From Caldilineaceae bacterium SB0661_bin_32 (GTDB lineage: Bacteria > Chloroflexota > Anaerolineae > Caldilineales > Caldilineaceae), in the NCBI GenBank assembly GCA_009841235.1, contig VXMH01000006.1, positions 48,350 through 89,758 on the forward strand: 41,409 bases of DNA, read 5' to 3'. The position numbers and the translations under genes were made by a program. How positions within the stretch are numbered: position 1 is the stretch's first letter; each line of letters opens with the position of its first letter. Below, in pieces: positions 8,335 through 16,009 of this stretch. A model generated the notes under the pieces. That model did no database searches, was not told the DNA's origin, and saw only the letters and a list, made by a program, of their open reading frames with translations.

Positions 8335-9192
8335 ATGCACAAAAATCTGCTCAACGCGCTCATAGAAGCGATTGACAATAGAGAGGCCGTGGCTCTCGTC
8401 ACCGTCACGTCAGGCGAAGGTGCGTTTGCCCAGGCGGTCGGTCGAAATGTAGTCGTCCGGCCCCGAATGGACTCGTGCCCGGGGGGCGACCTGGGTCTCG
8501 GTAAATGGAACGAATCCGTGCTCCGCGATGCCAGGTCGGCGGTTGCCAGCAAGAAGCACAGGCATTTCAACTACGAAGAAGTCGACGGGCGCTTTTCCGT
8601 GTTTGTAGAAGTGCAGCCCCGGCCTCCGCATCTGATCATCGCCGGCGCCGGCCACATTGCGGTGCCGCTGGCCTCGATCGCGAAGACGTGCGAATTCCTG
8701 GTTACGGTAATCGACGACCGCCCCCAGTACGCCCATACGGCGCGCTTCCCAACCGCCGACGGGGTCCTGGCCGGGCCGTTTCGGCAGACATTGGTCGATC
8801 TGAGGCGCGGCAAGGAGACCTTTGACAATGATACCTATGTCGTGCTCGTTACGCGGGGACACCAGCATGACATCGACTGCCTGCTGGAACTGCTGGATGA
8901 TCCCCTTGCCTATCTGGGCATGATCGGAAGCCGGCGCCGCATTCGGGCCGTGTTTGAGCTGCTGGAAGAGGAGCAGGAAATACCGGCTTCAAAGTTCGAT
9001 CGCGTACGCGCGCCGATCGGCATCGACATCGGGGCGATTACACCGGCTGAGATCGCGGTCTGTATCATGGCGGAGATCATCTGCATTCTGCGTGAAGGGC
9101 CGCTTCCCGGCTTGAGCGAACAGATTCAACAGGAGCGCATCGAACGCAGGAATCGAGCGCAGGCAAGCGTAGGGGAAGGCGGCAACGGGTGA
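8335..9192 (+). CDS. XdhC-family molybdenum-hydroxylase maturation protein
   Basis: A 285-residue XdhC-family protein. The N-terminal third resembles a degenerate XdhC_CoxI domain ([17 protein letters not shown]) and lacks the Gly-Gly-Gly..Glu segment seen in the stand-alone homologue upstream. The C-terminal part is the XdhC Rossmann domain: [14 protein letters not shown] (about 100-113), [11 protein letters not shown] (about 169-179), [18 protein letters not shown] (about 191-208) and a terminal [22 protein letters not shown] motif. XdhC-type proteins bind the molybdenum cofactor and deliver it in sulfurated form. The start at ATG 8335 has only a weak purine-rich GAAAGAG before it. The next gene overlaps it by four bases, so the two are co-translated. 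Confidence 0.88.
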   Translation: MHKNLLNALIEAIDNREAVALVTVTSGEGAFAQAVGRNVVVRPRMDSCPGGDLGLGKWNESVLRDARSAVASKKHRHFNYEEVDGRFSVFVEVQPRPPHLIIAGAGHIAVPLASIAKTCEFLVTVIDDRPQYAHTARFPTADGVLAGPFRQTLVDLRRGKETFDNDTYVVLVTRGHQHDIDCLLELLDDPLAYLGMIGSRRRIRAVFELLEEEQEIPASKFDRVRAPIGIDIGAITPAEIAVCIMAEIICILREGPLPGLSEQIQQERIERRNRAQASVGEGGNG

Positions 9193-10001
9193 GCCTGATG
9201 AAGGGATTCGAGAATGTTCGCTCCTTCAACCGATACGCATGGGATAGAGCGGTCGAGCGCAAGAGCAGATGGACGGTCCCCGTCGGTGAGGAGACGATAG
9301 CGGCGGCGCGGCGGGGTGAGTGGGAGATCCTTCTTACGCCCACCAAGCCTGTGCCGCTACGCTGGTTTCCCGACCTCCGGAGCGCTGAAATCCTCTGTCT
9401 GGCCGCGGGCGGCGGACAGCAGGGCCCCATACTGGCTGCCGCCGGTGAAAGCGCCGCCGCGCGGGTTACCGTGTTTGACAACTCTCCGCGGCAGCTGGCG
9501 CAGGACCGATTTGTGGCAGAGCGTGACAGTCTGCAACTTACAACCGTCGAAGGCGATATGCGGGACCTGGGCGCGTTTTCGGACGGGGCGTTCGATCTGG
9601 TCGTCCATCCCTGCTCCAATCTGTTCATTCCCGACGTACGCCCGGTATGGAAGGAGTGCGCCCGGGTGTTGAAGCGCGGCGGGATCCTGCTGGCCGGGTT
9701 TGTGAACCCCGTGCTGTACCTGTTTGACCAGAAGAAGATCGATGAGGGCATTTTGGAAGTGCGTCACCGCCTCCCTTACTCGGACCTCACCAGCATCTCC
9801 GAATCGGAACGCAACGCTTACATCCGCGCAGAGGAAGCGCTTGAGTTCGGCCATACGTTAACGGACCAGATCGGCGGTCAGATCGATGCCGGTTTCGCTG
9901 TTACCGGCTTTTACGAAGACCGCTGGGAGGGCCAGCCGCCGGCGGAATACACCGACACCTACATTGCTTCAAGTGCGGTAAACATCCGGCAATTGCAGTA
10001 A
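9189..10001 (+). CDS. Class I SAM-dependent methyltransferase
   Basis: A 270-residue protein with a class I Rossmann-type methyltransferase core. Motif I is [19 protein letters not shown] (about 68-86); an acidic residue follows in [11 protein letters not shown] (the ribose-binding position), then [21 protein letters not shown] (motifs II and III) and [15 protein letters not shown] (post-motif III). The substrate cannot be told from the sequence. GTG 9189 overlaps the XdhC stop codon (GTGA), which suggests translational coupling; an in-frame ATG at 9198 is an alternative start. The C-terminal 80 residues carry a long helical insert and a GFYEDRWEG motif common in uncharacterised members. Its position after xdhC need not mean a role in cofactor chemistry. 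Confidence 0.9.
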   Translation: MSLMKGFENVRSFNRYAWDRAVERKSRWTVPVGEETIAAARRGEWEILLTPTKPVPLRWFPDLRSAEILCLAAGGGQQGPILAAAGESAAARVTVFDNSPRQLAQDRFVAERDSLQLTTVEGDMRDLGAFSDGAFDLVVHPCSNLFIPDVRPVWKECARVLKRGGILLAGFVNPVLYLFDQKKIDEGILEVRHRLPYSDLTSISESERNAYIRAEEALEFGHTLTDQIGGQIDAGFAVTGFYEDRWEGQPPAEYTDTYIASSAVNIRQLQ

Positions 10002-10017
10002 GGAATTGTTGCGGTTT

Positions 10018-10045
10018 TTGAGGATTTGGAATGCTGGATTACAAT
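10018..10045 (+). promoter_or_regulatory. Candidate promoter of the small-protein/sufE/peptidase genes
   Basis: TTGAGG (10018-10023) and TACAAT (10040-10045) are 16 bases apart, directly after the methyltransferase gene. Transcription would begin near 10052, at the left arm of the inverted repeat described next, leaving a leader of about 118 bases. Confidence 0.4.
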
Positions 10046-10050
10046 TGAGG

Positions 10051-10071
10051 GAACTGTCTCTTGGACAGTTC
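10051..10071. repeat. Perfect inverted repeat at the predicted transcription start
   Basis: GAACTGTC (10051-10058) and GACAGTTC (10064-10071) form a perfect 8-bp stem with a five-base loop. It could end the upstream transcript, although no T-run follows. It could also be an operator, or a 5'-end hairpin that stabilises the downstream mRNA. Confidence 0.5.
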
Positions 10072-10169
10072 ACCCGGTTTGCACGGAGAAGTTCAGGCCC
10101 ATAAGGACCGTCTCCTTGCCAGAGGGTAGTGGAAAAAGTTACATGTAGTCTGCAAAGGAGCATCAAAAC

Positions 10170-10367
10170 ATGGCGTATGCGCACACGAACTCCAAGGGCA
10201 GAACGTACTATCTGCACGCAAAGGAAACGACGCTGCGTAACGGAAGACAACAGACCCTTTACTTTTTCGCCAAGGAAGAGAAGGAGGGCAGCCTGGCTGC
10301 CGTTCCGGAGGGTTACGAAGTCTCCGAGAGCAAGAACGGACTACCGGTATTGAAACGCGCCAAATAG
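10170..10367 (+). CDS. Conserved 65-residue small protein
   Basis: A short basic protein with the pattern TYYLHAKETTLRNGRQQTLYFFAKE (here split by eye into strand-like blocks), then a VPEGYEVSESKNGLPVLKR ending. I recall this type of small protein from Chloroflexota and cyanobacteria, where it has no assigned function. A strong AAAGGAG ribosome site lies eight bases before ATG 10170, so it is very probably translated. There is no membrane segment, signal peptide or cysteine. It precedes the sufE-like gene by 56 bases in the same direction and may share its promoter. Confidence 0.8.
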   Translation: MAYAHTNSKGRTYYLHAKETTLRNGRQQTLYFFAKEEKEGSLAAVPEGYEVSESKNGLPVLKRAK

Positions 10368-10423
10368 ATCTGAAGACTGCGCTGCGCCGCTGCCAAAGCT
10401 GATGAAAGCGCAGACCCGATTCG

Positions 10424-10891
10424 ATGGATTTCGACCTTACTCTTGAAGAAAAGATTGACCGGACTCCTCCGCCTCTGCGTGCGATCATCGAAGATTTTCG
10501 CAGCATGGAGCCGCGGGAGCGGCTGGAGTCTCTCCTCGATTTCGCCTTGAGTATGCCGGAGCTTCCCGGCTTTCTCCACGACGCCCGCGATCAGATGGAG
10601 CAGGTCCACGAATGCCAGACGCCGATATTCGTGTTCGCCGACATTGTAAATGCCGGCGTGCACGTCTACATCGATGTGCCCAAGGAGTCGCCCACCGTGC
10701 GGGGCTACGCTGCAATTGTGCAGGAAGGCCTGGAGCGGGCCGCCCCGGACACGGTCTTGCACACGCCGGACGACATTCACTATCTGCTTGGTCTGCATGA
10801 GGCCATCTCCCCGCAAAGACTGCGCGGCCTGCACGTCCTCATGGCCTATCTCAAAAGGCAAGTTACCGCAAGAATGGCAAAAAGTGAATAG
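10424..10891 (+). CDS. SufE-like protein (sulfur acceptor for Fe-S assembly)
   Basis: A 155-residue protein of the SufE/CsdE family. It matches the family pattern: a helical N-terminus ending in ERLESLLDFALSMPELP (residues 32-48, like LxxLLxYxxxLPxLP), then VHECQTPIFVFADI, where Cys64 corresponds to the sulfur-accepting cysteine of the GCQS motif, then VRGYAAIV, and a C-terminal helix LRGLHVLMAYLKRQV. SufE takes persulfide sulfur from a cysteine desulfurase and passes it to the SufBCD scaffold. The motif is HECQTP rather than GCQSQ, so it is a divergent member. No suf genes are adjacent. The stop codon overlaps the next gene's start by eight bases. Confidence 0.8.
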   Translation: MDFDLTLEEKIDRTPPPLRAIIEDFRSMEPRERLESLLDFALSMPELPGFLHDARDQMEQVHECQTPIFVFADIVNAGVHVYIDVPKESPTVRGYAAIVQEGLERAAPDTVLHTPDDIHYLLGLHEAISPQRLRGLHVLMAYLKRQVTARMAKSE

Positions 10892-11939
10892 TGCGCTGAC
10901 CGACGTTCAGGGCATTCTGGTTGGCCACTGGTCGGATCCTGTCAATGGAACCGGCTGTACTGTCGTGCTGACGCCTGAAGGCAGTTGCGGCGGTGTGGAC
11001 GTGCGCGGCTCAGCCCCGGGGACGCGGGAGACCGCGTTGCTTGATCCTGTGAACCGCGTGAACCGCGTCCACGGCCTGCTTCTGAGCGGGGGCTCGGCCT
11101 ACGGGCTCGGCGCCGCGCATGGCGTCGTCAGTTGGCTGGCGGAGCGGGGGTACGGCTGGTTCACGCCCGCAGCGCCGGTGCCGATAGTGCCGGCCGCAAT
11201 TCTGTACGATCTGGGATTTGGAGGATCGACCGTTTTTCCTACACAGGAGGACGCCGCCGCGGCCTGCGAGGCGGCCACCGAAGAAGACAAAAGCCGCGGT
11301 TCGGTCGGCGCCGGGGTTGGCTGTACCGTCGGGAAACTGTTTGGCTTCGATCGTTGTACCAGGGGCGGGTTGGGTCAGGCGTCAGCTGCTCTGCCCGGCG
11401 GCGTTGTCGTTTCGGCGCTGGTCGCCGTCAACGCAGTCGGGGATGTCGTGGACCCGATGCGGGCCCGGTTGGTGGCCGGGGCGCGTGATCCGGACAGCGG
11501 CGAACTGGTGGACAGCCTTTCGGTTGCCGCCGCCTCATTTGACTCGTACTTCTTTCGACGGTCCGGTCCTGATTCTGACCAGACCCCTCCTTCGCCGGAC
11601 CGCTCCGATTCGGAACACGGGGGCGCGGTCCATGAAAACACCACGATCGGCGTCGTCGCCACAAATCTCTGTCTCTCCAAGACCGATGTGACCAAGTTGG
11701 CGCAGATGGGGCAGACCGGAATCAGCCGCACGACCCGGCCTGCGCACACACTCTATGACGGCGACTGCCTGTTTGCTCTGGCAACAGGGTCGCTGGAGGC
11801 ACAGGTTGAGTTGAGTCTTCTGGGTGCGGTTGCCGCCGAGGTCGTGGCGGCCGCAGTTCTGGACGGCGTTCTCAATGCGACCGCCGCTCATGGCGTGCCG
11901 GCCGCCTCGGAACTGACCCCGCGCCGGCTTTCCGAATGA
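10884..11939 (+). CDS. P1-family (DmpA-like) aminopeptidase
   Basis: From GTG 10884 the protein has 351 residues and belongs to the P1 peptidases (DmpA, beta-aminopeptidases), which are self-cleaving N-terminal nucleophile hydrolases. It begins ALTDVQGILVGHWSD, and shows GCTVVL, DVRGSAPGTRETALLDP, GLLLSGGSAYGLGAAHGV and RGSVGAGVGCTVGK, all family landmarks. The probable self-cleavage site is Asn-Thr in ENTTIGVVATN (about residue 252), which would free a Thr nucleophile. A low-complexity segment (PDSDQTPPSPDRSDSEHGG) lies just before it, in the expected place for an exposed cleavage loop. Overlap with the sufE-like stop suggests coupled translation; the ribosome site is weak. It ends four bases from a convergent gene. 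Confidence 0.88.
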   Translation: MNSALTDVQGILVGHWSDPVNGTGCTVVLTPEGSCGGVDVRGSAPGTRETALLDPVNRVNRVHGLLLSGGSAYGLGAAHGVVSWLAERGYGWFTPAAPVPIVPAAILYDLGFGGSTVFPTQEDAAAACEAATEEDKSRGSVGAGVGCTVGKLFGFDRCTRGGLGQASAALPGGVVVSALVAVNAVGDVVDPMRARLVAGARDPDSGELVDSLSVAAASFDSYFFRRSGPDSDQTPPSPDRSDSEHGGAVHENTTIGVVATNLCLSKTDVTKLAQMGQTGISRTTRPAHTLYDGDCLFALATGSLEAQVELSLLGAVAAEVVAAAVLDGVLNATAAHGVPAASELTPRRLSE

Positions 11940-11943
11940 CCCT

Positions 11944-12750
11944 CTAATCCCGCTGAGCGGCCTGCTCACCTCGACCGTGATCCAGGACGGGGCCGTCCAG
12001 GCACAGAACGCTGCCGTTCAGCTCGCAGGAGCCGCAGATCCCGATTGCGCAGCGCATATAGGCTTCCCACGAAAGCTGGCGCGGGACGTTGTGCTTGTCG
12101 CCTAGCTCGTCGATGGCGGTGAGCATTCCGTGCGGCCCGCAAGCGCACAGCAGATCCGTTTCTCCGGAGTTCAAGGTGTTCGACAGAAGATCGGTGACAA
12201 GGCCCGTGGACCCCGTGCTGCCGTCCTCGGTGCATGTAAGCATCTCTATCGCGGCACCGCCCTTTGCCTCGTGCTGCAAGGCGTTGAAACGGTCAACGTA
12301 GAGCAGGTCGGCAGCCGTGCCCGCGCCGATGATGACGGTCAGCGCCTCCAGTTGCCGGCGCCAGGCCCGTGCCAGCCAGAGGAGAGGGGCCACGCCGTAT
12401 CCTCCCCCAACGAACGCGGCTCGCAGACCGGGACCGGGGAGACGAAAACTCGTTCCGAACGGGCCGCGAATCCAAAGCGGATCGCCGGGACCCATCCCAT
12501 GCAGCAGGTTGGTGAAGGGGCCGACCGCAGTGACCATCAGCGTTACCGGGTCGGCGGCGACCAGGGAAAAGGGCTTCTCATCGAAGCGGGGCAGCCAGGC
12601 CATCACGAACTGCCCTGGCAGAGCGTTCAGCCTGAGGTCCAGCGTGAAGGTCTTGGTGCGGTAGTTATCCGTTTCTACGGAGAGGATCGGGAATGGGGCA
12701 GGTAAACCCAGAGAGCCGCGATGGGCAGATCCGTCGGCAGGAATACGCAT
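11944..12750 (-). CDS. PyrK-like FAD/[2Fe-2S] electron-transfer protein
   Basis: A 268-residue flavoprotein resembling the electron-transfer subunit of class 1B dihydroorotate dehydrogenase, which passes electrons from the catalytic subunit to NAD. It has a FAD-binding barrel with FDEKPFSLVAAD (about 56-67, the R-P-x-S-like motif), a nucleotide-binding domain with AAFVGGGYGVAPLLWLARA, and LLCACGPHGMLTAI. The C-terminal cluster motif is C-x4-C-x2-C-x7-C (RCAIGICGSCELNGSVLC), followed by LDGPVL. No pyrD neighbour exists here, so it could serve another oxidoreductase. The start at ATG 12750 has GGGGCG upstream. It converges with the P1 peptidase gene, leaving a four-base gap. Confidence 0.85.
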   Translation of the reverse strand: MRIPADGSAHRGSLGLPAPFPILSVETDNYRTKTFTLDLRLNALPGQFVMAWLPRFDEKPFSLVAADPVTLMVTAVGPFTNLLHGMGPGDPLWIRGPFGTSFRLPGPGLRAAFVGGGYGVAPLLWLARAWRRQLEALTVIIGAGTAADLLYVDRFNALQHEAKGGAAIEMLTCTEDGSTGSTGLVTDLLSNTLNSGETDLLCACGPHGMLTAIDELGDKHNVPRQLSWEAYMRCAIGICGSCELNGSVLCLDGPVLDHGRGEQAAQRD

Positions 12751-12788
12751 ATACGCCCCATCAGAACGCGGCGGCGTCTTCTTTAACT

Positions 12789-13214
12789 TCAGGCCCGTTT
12801 CAGAACAACGACCGGGATTACGCGGTCAGTCTTGGCCTGGTAATCGTTGTACTGGGGCCAGATCTCCGCCATCATCTTCCACAGGGCCGGCTTTTCCTCG
12901 GCGGAGGCGGTCTGCGCCGTAGCGTCGAAGACGTCGGCGCCGACCCGCAACTTGACCGCCGGCGTTTCGACCAGGTTGAGATACCAGGAGGGGTGATGTG
13001 TGGCGCCGCCGCGGGATGCGACGATCACGTACGTTTCCTCGCCTTCGACTTTGCCGTAGATGAGAGGGGTTGTGCGGGCCTTTCCGCTGCGACGCCCGGT
13101 CGTTGTCAGCAGCAAGGTGGGGACACCGTTCCAAATGTGGCCGTCTTCGCCATTGGATTCGAGATAGCGGCCAATGTGCTCCTGTACCCAGCCCGGTACT
13201 TCTCGTTCGGCCAT
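12789..13214 (-). CDS. DDN-type F420-dependent nitroreductase/quinone reductase family protein
   Basis: A 141-residue protein of the deazaflavin-dependent nitroreductase family (flavin/F420-binding split barrel), whose members use F420H2 to reduce quinones or nitro-compounds. Recognisable blocks are TLLLTTTGRRSGKARTTPLIYG (about 33-54), YVIVASRGGATHHPSWYLNL (about 62-81) and AVKLRVG. The frame is open further upstream, but ATG 13214 is chosen because GAGGAG lies nine bases before it and the N-terminus then fits the family. It implies that the organism may make F420, but no F420 biosynthesis gene is in the window. It follows pyrK-like on the same strand as the first gene of that pair. Confidence 0.88.
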   Translation of the reverse strand: MAEREVPGWVQEHIGRYLESNGEDGHIWNGVPTLLLTTTGRRSGKARTTPLIYGKVEGEETYVIVASRGGATHHPSWYLNLVETPAVKLRVGADVFDATAQTASAEEKPALWKMMAEIWPQYNDYQAKTDRVIPVVVLKRA

Positions 13215-13320
13215 CTCTGTCTTCTCCTCATTGCTTGGGCCTATCCGGAATTCCTGATCCTTGCAATTCAGTCTAACACAGTGAAGCCTGTTATGCACGA
13301 CCCTGCCACTTTTTTTCTTC

Positions 13321-13349
13321 TTGCAATCGTGGCCTACAAGCGTTATCCT
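13321..13349 (+). promoter_or_regulatory. Candidate promoter of the catabolic locus
   Basis: TTGCAA (13321-13326) and TATCCT (13344-13349) are separated by exactly 17 bases. The predicted start is near 13356, about 32 bases before the first ATG of the 18-kb plus-strand locus, with a strong ribosome site in between. Confidence 0.45.
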
Positions 13350-13387
13350 CATCAGCGATCAGGTTGAAAACTGCCAAGGAGGCTATC

Positions 13388-14146
13388 ATGATCCTTTCCC
13401 CTGCCCAAGTGGAAGCATACAAACGCGACGGTTACATCGGGGCAATCGATGTCATCGATGGCCCCCAGGTATCCGGTTACCGGGAGGCCTTCGATGATCT
13501 GGAGTCCCGGGTTGGTAAGGACACGGCGCAGATCGGACTGGTTGACTACCACTTTGAGGAGGAGTTCATCTGGAGGCTGGCCACGCACCCAACGATACTG
13601 GACGCAATCGAAGCCCTGGTTGGGCCAAACGTTCTGCTGCTGGCGACCCATTTCTTCAACAAGTACGGTGAAGGCGAAGAGGCGGAGGCCTTTGTCGCCT
13701 GGCACCAGGACGTTACCTTCTGGGGCCTGGAGCCGCCGCTGGCTATCACCGCCTGGTACGCAGTCGATGACAGCGACGTGGAGAACGGCTGCATGCAGGT
13801 GGTTCCCGGCACGCACGTCTCCGGCGTCGTCGAGCACGGCAAGGCCGAACAGGCGGGTAATCTTCTCAGTATCAACCAGGAGGTCCACGTCTCGCCGGAG
13901 GAAGCGGCGACCGCCGTCGACCTGCCCCTGCAGGCCGGACAGATCTCGATTCACGACGGCACACTCATCCACGGCAGTCTGCCCAACCGCTCGAACAGGC
14001 GCCGCTGCGGCCTCACGCTGCGCTACGTGCCGACACTTGTCAGGCAGGCCGAAGACAACTCCCTGGATGGCCGCTGGAAGCCGGTCCTGGTGCGGGGAAA
14101 GGATGAGGAAAGCAACTTCGGGGAGTTCAAGACCCCATGGCAGTGA
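13388..14146 (+). CDS. Phytanoyl-CoA dioxygenase (PhyH) family protein, copy 1
   Basis: A 252-residue non-haem Fe(II)/2-oxoglutarate oxygenase of the PhyH family. The metal triad is visible as His106 and Asp108 in AWHQDVTFW and His195 in LIHGSLPNRS. The following Arg (about 204-206, RRR) is in place to bind 2-oxoglutarate. The motif NGCMQVVPGTH (133-143) is typical of the family. PhyH enzymes hydroxylate many small molecules, and the substrate is not evident. ATG 13388 is used because AAGGAGG lies just upstream; an in-frame TTG at 13364 has no such site. It opens the catabolic locus, 11 bases ahead of a sulfatase gene. A second, more distant PhyH gene lies at the other end of the locus. Confidence 0.9.
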   Translation: MILSPAQVEAYKRDGYIGAIDVIDGPQVSGYREAFDDLESRVGKDTAQIGLVDYHFEEEFIWRLATHPTILDAIEALVGPNVLLLATHFFNKYGEGEEAEAFVAWHQDVTFWGLEPPLAITAWYAVDDSDVENGCMQVVPGTHVSGVVEHGKAEQAGNLLSINQEVHVSPEEAATAVDLPLQAGQISIHDGTLIHGSLPNRSNRRRCGLTLRYVPTLVRQAEDNSLDGRWKPVLVRGKDEESNFGEFKTPWQ

Positions 14147-14157
14147 GGACTTGAACG

Positions 14158-15978
14158 ATGCCCGGTGAACAGCCCAACGTCGTCTTTGTCCTTACCGATG
14201 ACCAGGGATACGGCGATCTTGCCTGCCATGGCAACCCTGTGATTCGAACGCCCCATCTCGACGCGCTCTACGCCTCCAGTATTCGGCTCACCGACTACCA
14301 CGTGGGGCCGACCTGCGCGCCGACCAGGGCCGGTCTGCTGACCGGTCACTATGCAAACAGCACGGGGGTCTGGCACACTATCGGAGGGCGATCTCTGCTG
14401 AGGTCCGATGAGATCAGCATGGCCGACTACTTTCAGCGCAACGGCTACGCCACCGGGATCTTCGGCAAGTGGCATCTGGGGGACAATGCGCCCTACCGTC
14501 CGCAAGACCGCGGCTTCGAGACGGTGGTCGTCCACGGCGGCGGCGGAATCGGTCAGACGCCCGACTACTGGGGCAACAGCTACTTCGATGACAGCTACTG
14601 GGATGGGGCACAACATACCCGTTACGAAGGATACTGCACGGACGTATGGTTCCAGGAGGCGCTGAACTTCATCGAGCGGAACAAGGCGAGTAGGTTTTTC
14701 TGCTATATCCCGACCAATGCGCCCCATTCCCCCCATCTGGTTGACCCGATTTACAGCGATCCTTACCTGCCGTTGACCCCGCACGAAGAGCGCGCCAGGT
14801 TCTACGGAATGGTTGCAAACATCGACGAAAACGTGGGCGGCCTGCGGCGCAGGCTGGCAGAGCTGGGGCTGGCTGAGAACACGATCTTTATCTTCATGAC
14901 CGATAACGGCTCTGCGGGCGGTGTGGAGGTGGATGAAGACCAGTTCGTGACAAGCGGATTTAACGTCGGCATGCGCGGGCAGAAGGGTTCGGAGTACGAC
15001 GGCGGGCACCGCGTACCCTTCTTTCTCCACTGGCCCGCCGGCGGGATCACTGCTGGGCGGGATGTTGACGAAGTTACGGCCAACGTGGATGTGCTGCCCA
15101 CGCTGATCGAAATGTGCGGCCTCGACGGCAGCGAACCCGACAGCTTTGACGGTCGAAGTCTGGCGCGCTTGCTGCAGCCGGACCAAAGCGGTGATACCCG
15201 CTGGCCCGGCAGGGCGCTTGTTACCGACTCGCAAAGGCTGGCCTATCCGGTCAAGTGGCGCAAGAGCGCGGTAATGACTGGCCGCTGGCGTCTTGTCAAC
15301 GGGCAGGAGTTGTATGCGATCAAGGACGACCCGGAGCAGCGGCAGGACGTTGCCGCGGCCCGTCCCGACGTTGTTTCTGAGTTGCGTCGAGCCTACGAAC
15401 TGTGGTGGCGAAAGGTTTCAACTCAGTTTGACGAAGACATTCCAATCGCCATCGGAGGACCGGGGGCGGACAGGCTGCGGTTGAATACGCACGACTGGCG
15501 CAACGAGGACTGTGAGTGCGCGTGGAACCAGAGCCTTGTGCGTCAGGGCCTGATCTGCAACGGCCACTGGGAGGTCGAGGTCGTTGAGGCGGGCAGATAC
15601 AGTTTCACGCTGCGCCGCTGGCCCGAGGAGGAGGGCGCGGCCGTTCGGGCGGGACTGGAAGGGGGCGACCCGAAGGCGTTCAGAGACGTCGCCATCCAAC
15701 CGGCTGTGGAAGGGCAAACCTTGGAGAGCGCACCAGGAGGCAAACTCTCTCTGAAAGAGCGGATACCCTGGGGCGGAGGCGTCGCCTTGCCTGTCTACCG
15801 CGCCCGCATTGCGATCGCAGGCGAAGAAGCCAGTGGAGAAGTCGGCCGCGATGACGTGGGCGCCAATTTCACACTTTCGCTGTCTGCGGGGCGTACGCAC
15901 TTGCAGACCTGGTTCGAGACTGAGGACGGTCACGAGCTGGGCGCGTACTACGTCTACGTGCAACAGTTGGGACCCTGA
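14158..15978 (+). CDS. Formylglycine-type arylsulfatase
   Basis: A 606-residue sulfatase (alkaline phosphatase superfamily, family S1). The metal-binding start NVVFVLTDDQGYGDLACHG is at residues 7-25. The FGly motif Cys53-Ala-Pro-Thr-Arg57 is followed by AGLLTG. The second signature GYATGIFGKWHLGD is at about 96-109, and FIFMTDNGSAGG carries a further metal ligand near 248. About 170 C-terminal residues after the sulfatase core form an extra beta-rich domain, common in marine arylsulfatases. No signal peptide is seen, so it probably acts in the cytoplasm on imported substrate. The Cys would need the formylglycine-generating enzyme, which is not in this window. A GAGGA ribosome site overlaps the upstream stop codon. 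Confidence 0.93.
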   Translation: MPGEQPNVVFVLTDDQGYGDLACHGNPVIRTPHLDALYASSIRLTDYHVGPTCAPTRAGLLTGHYANSTGVWHTIGGRSLLRSDEISMADYFQRNGYATGIFGKWHLGDNAPYRPQDRGFETVVVHGGGGIGQTPDYWGNSYFDDSYWDGAQHTRYEGYCTDVWFQEALNFIERNKASRFFCYIPTNAPHSPHLVDPIYSDPYLPLTPHEERARFYGMVANIDENVGGLRRRLAELGLAENTIFIFMTDNGSAGGVEVDEDQFVTSGFNVGMRGQKGSEYDGGHRVPFFLHWPAGGITAGRDVDEVTANVDVLPTLIEMCGLDGSEPDSFDGRSLARLLQPDQSGDTRWPGRALVTDSQRLAYPVKWRKSAVMTGRWRLVNGQELYAIKDDPEQRQDVAAARPDVVSELRRAYELWWRKVSTQFDEDIPIAIGGPGADRLRLNTHDWRNEDCECAWNQSLVRQGLICNGHWEVEVVEAGRYSFTLRRWPEEEGAAVRAGLEGGDPKAFRDVAIQPAVEGQTLESAPGGKLSLKERIPWGGGVALPVYRARIAIAGEEASGEVGRDDVGANFTLSLSAGRTHLQTWFETEDGHELGAYYVYVQQLGP

Positions 15979-16009
15979 TCGAAAATACAACCGTTGAGGG
16001 AGAAGAAAG

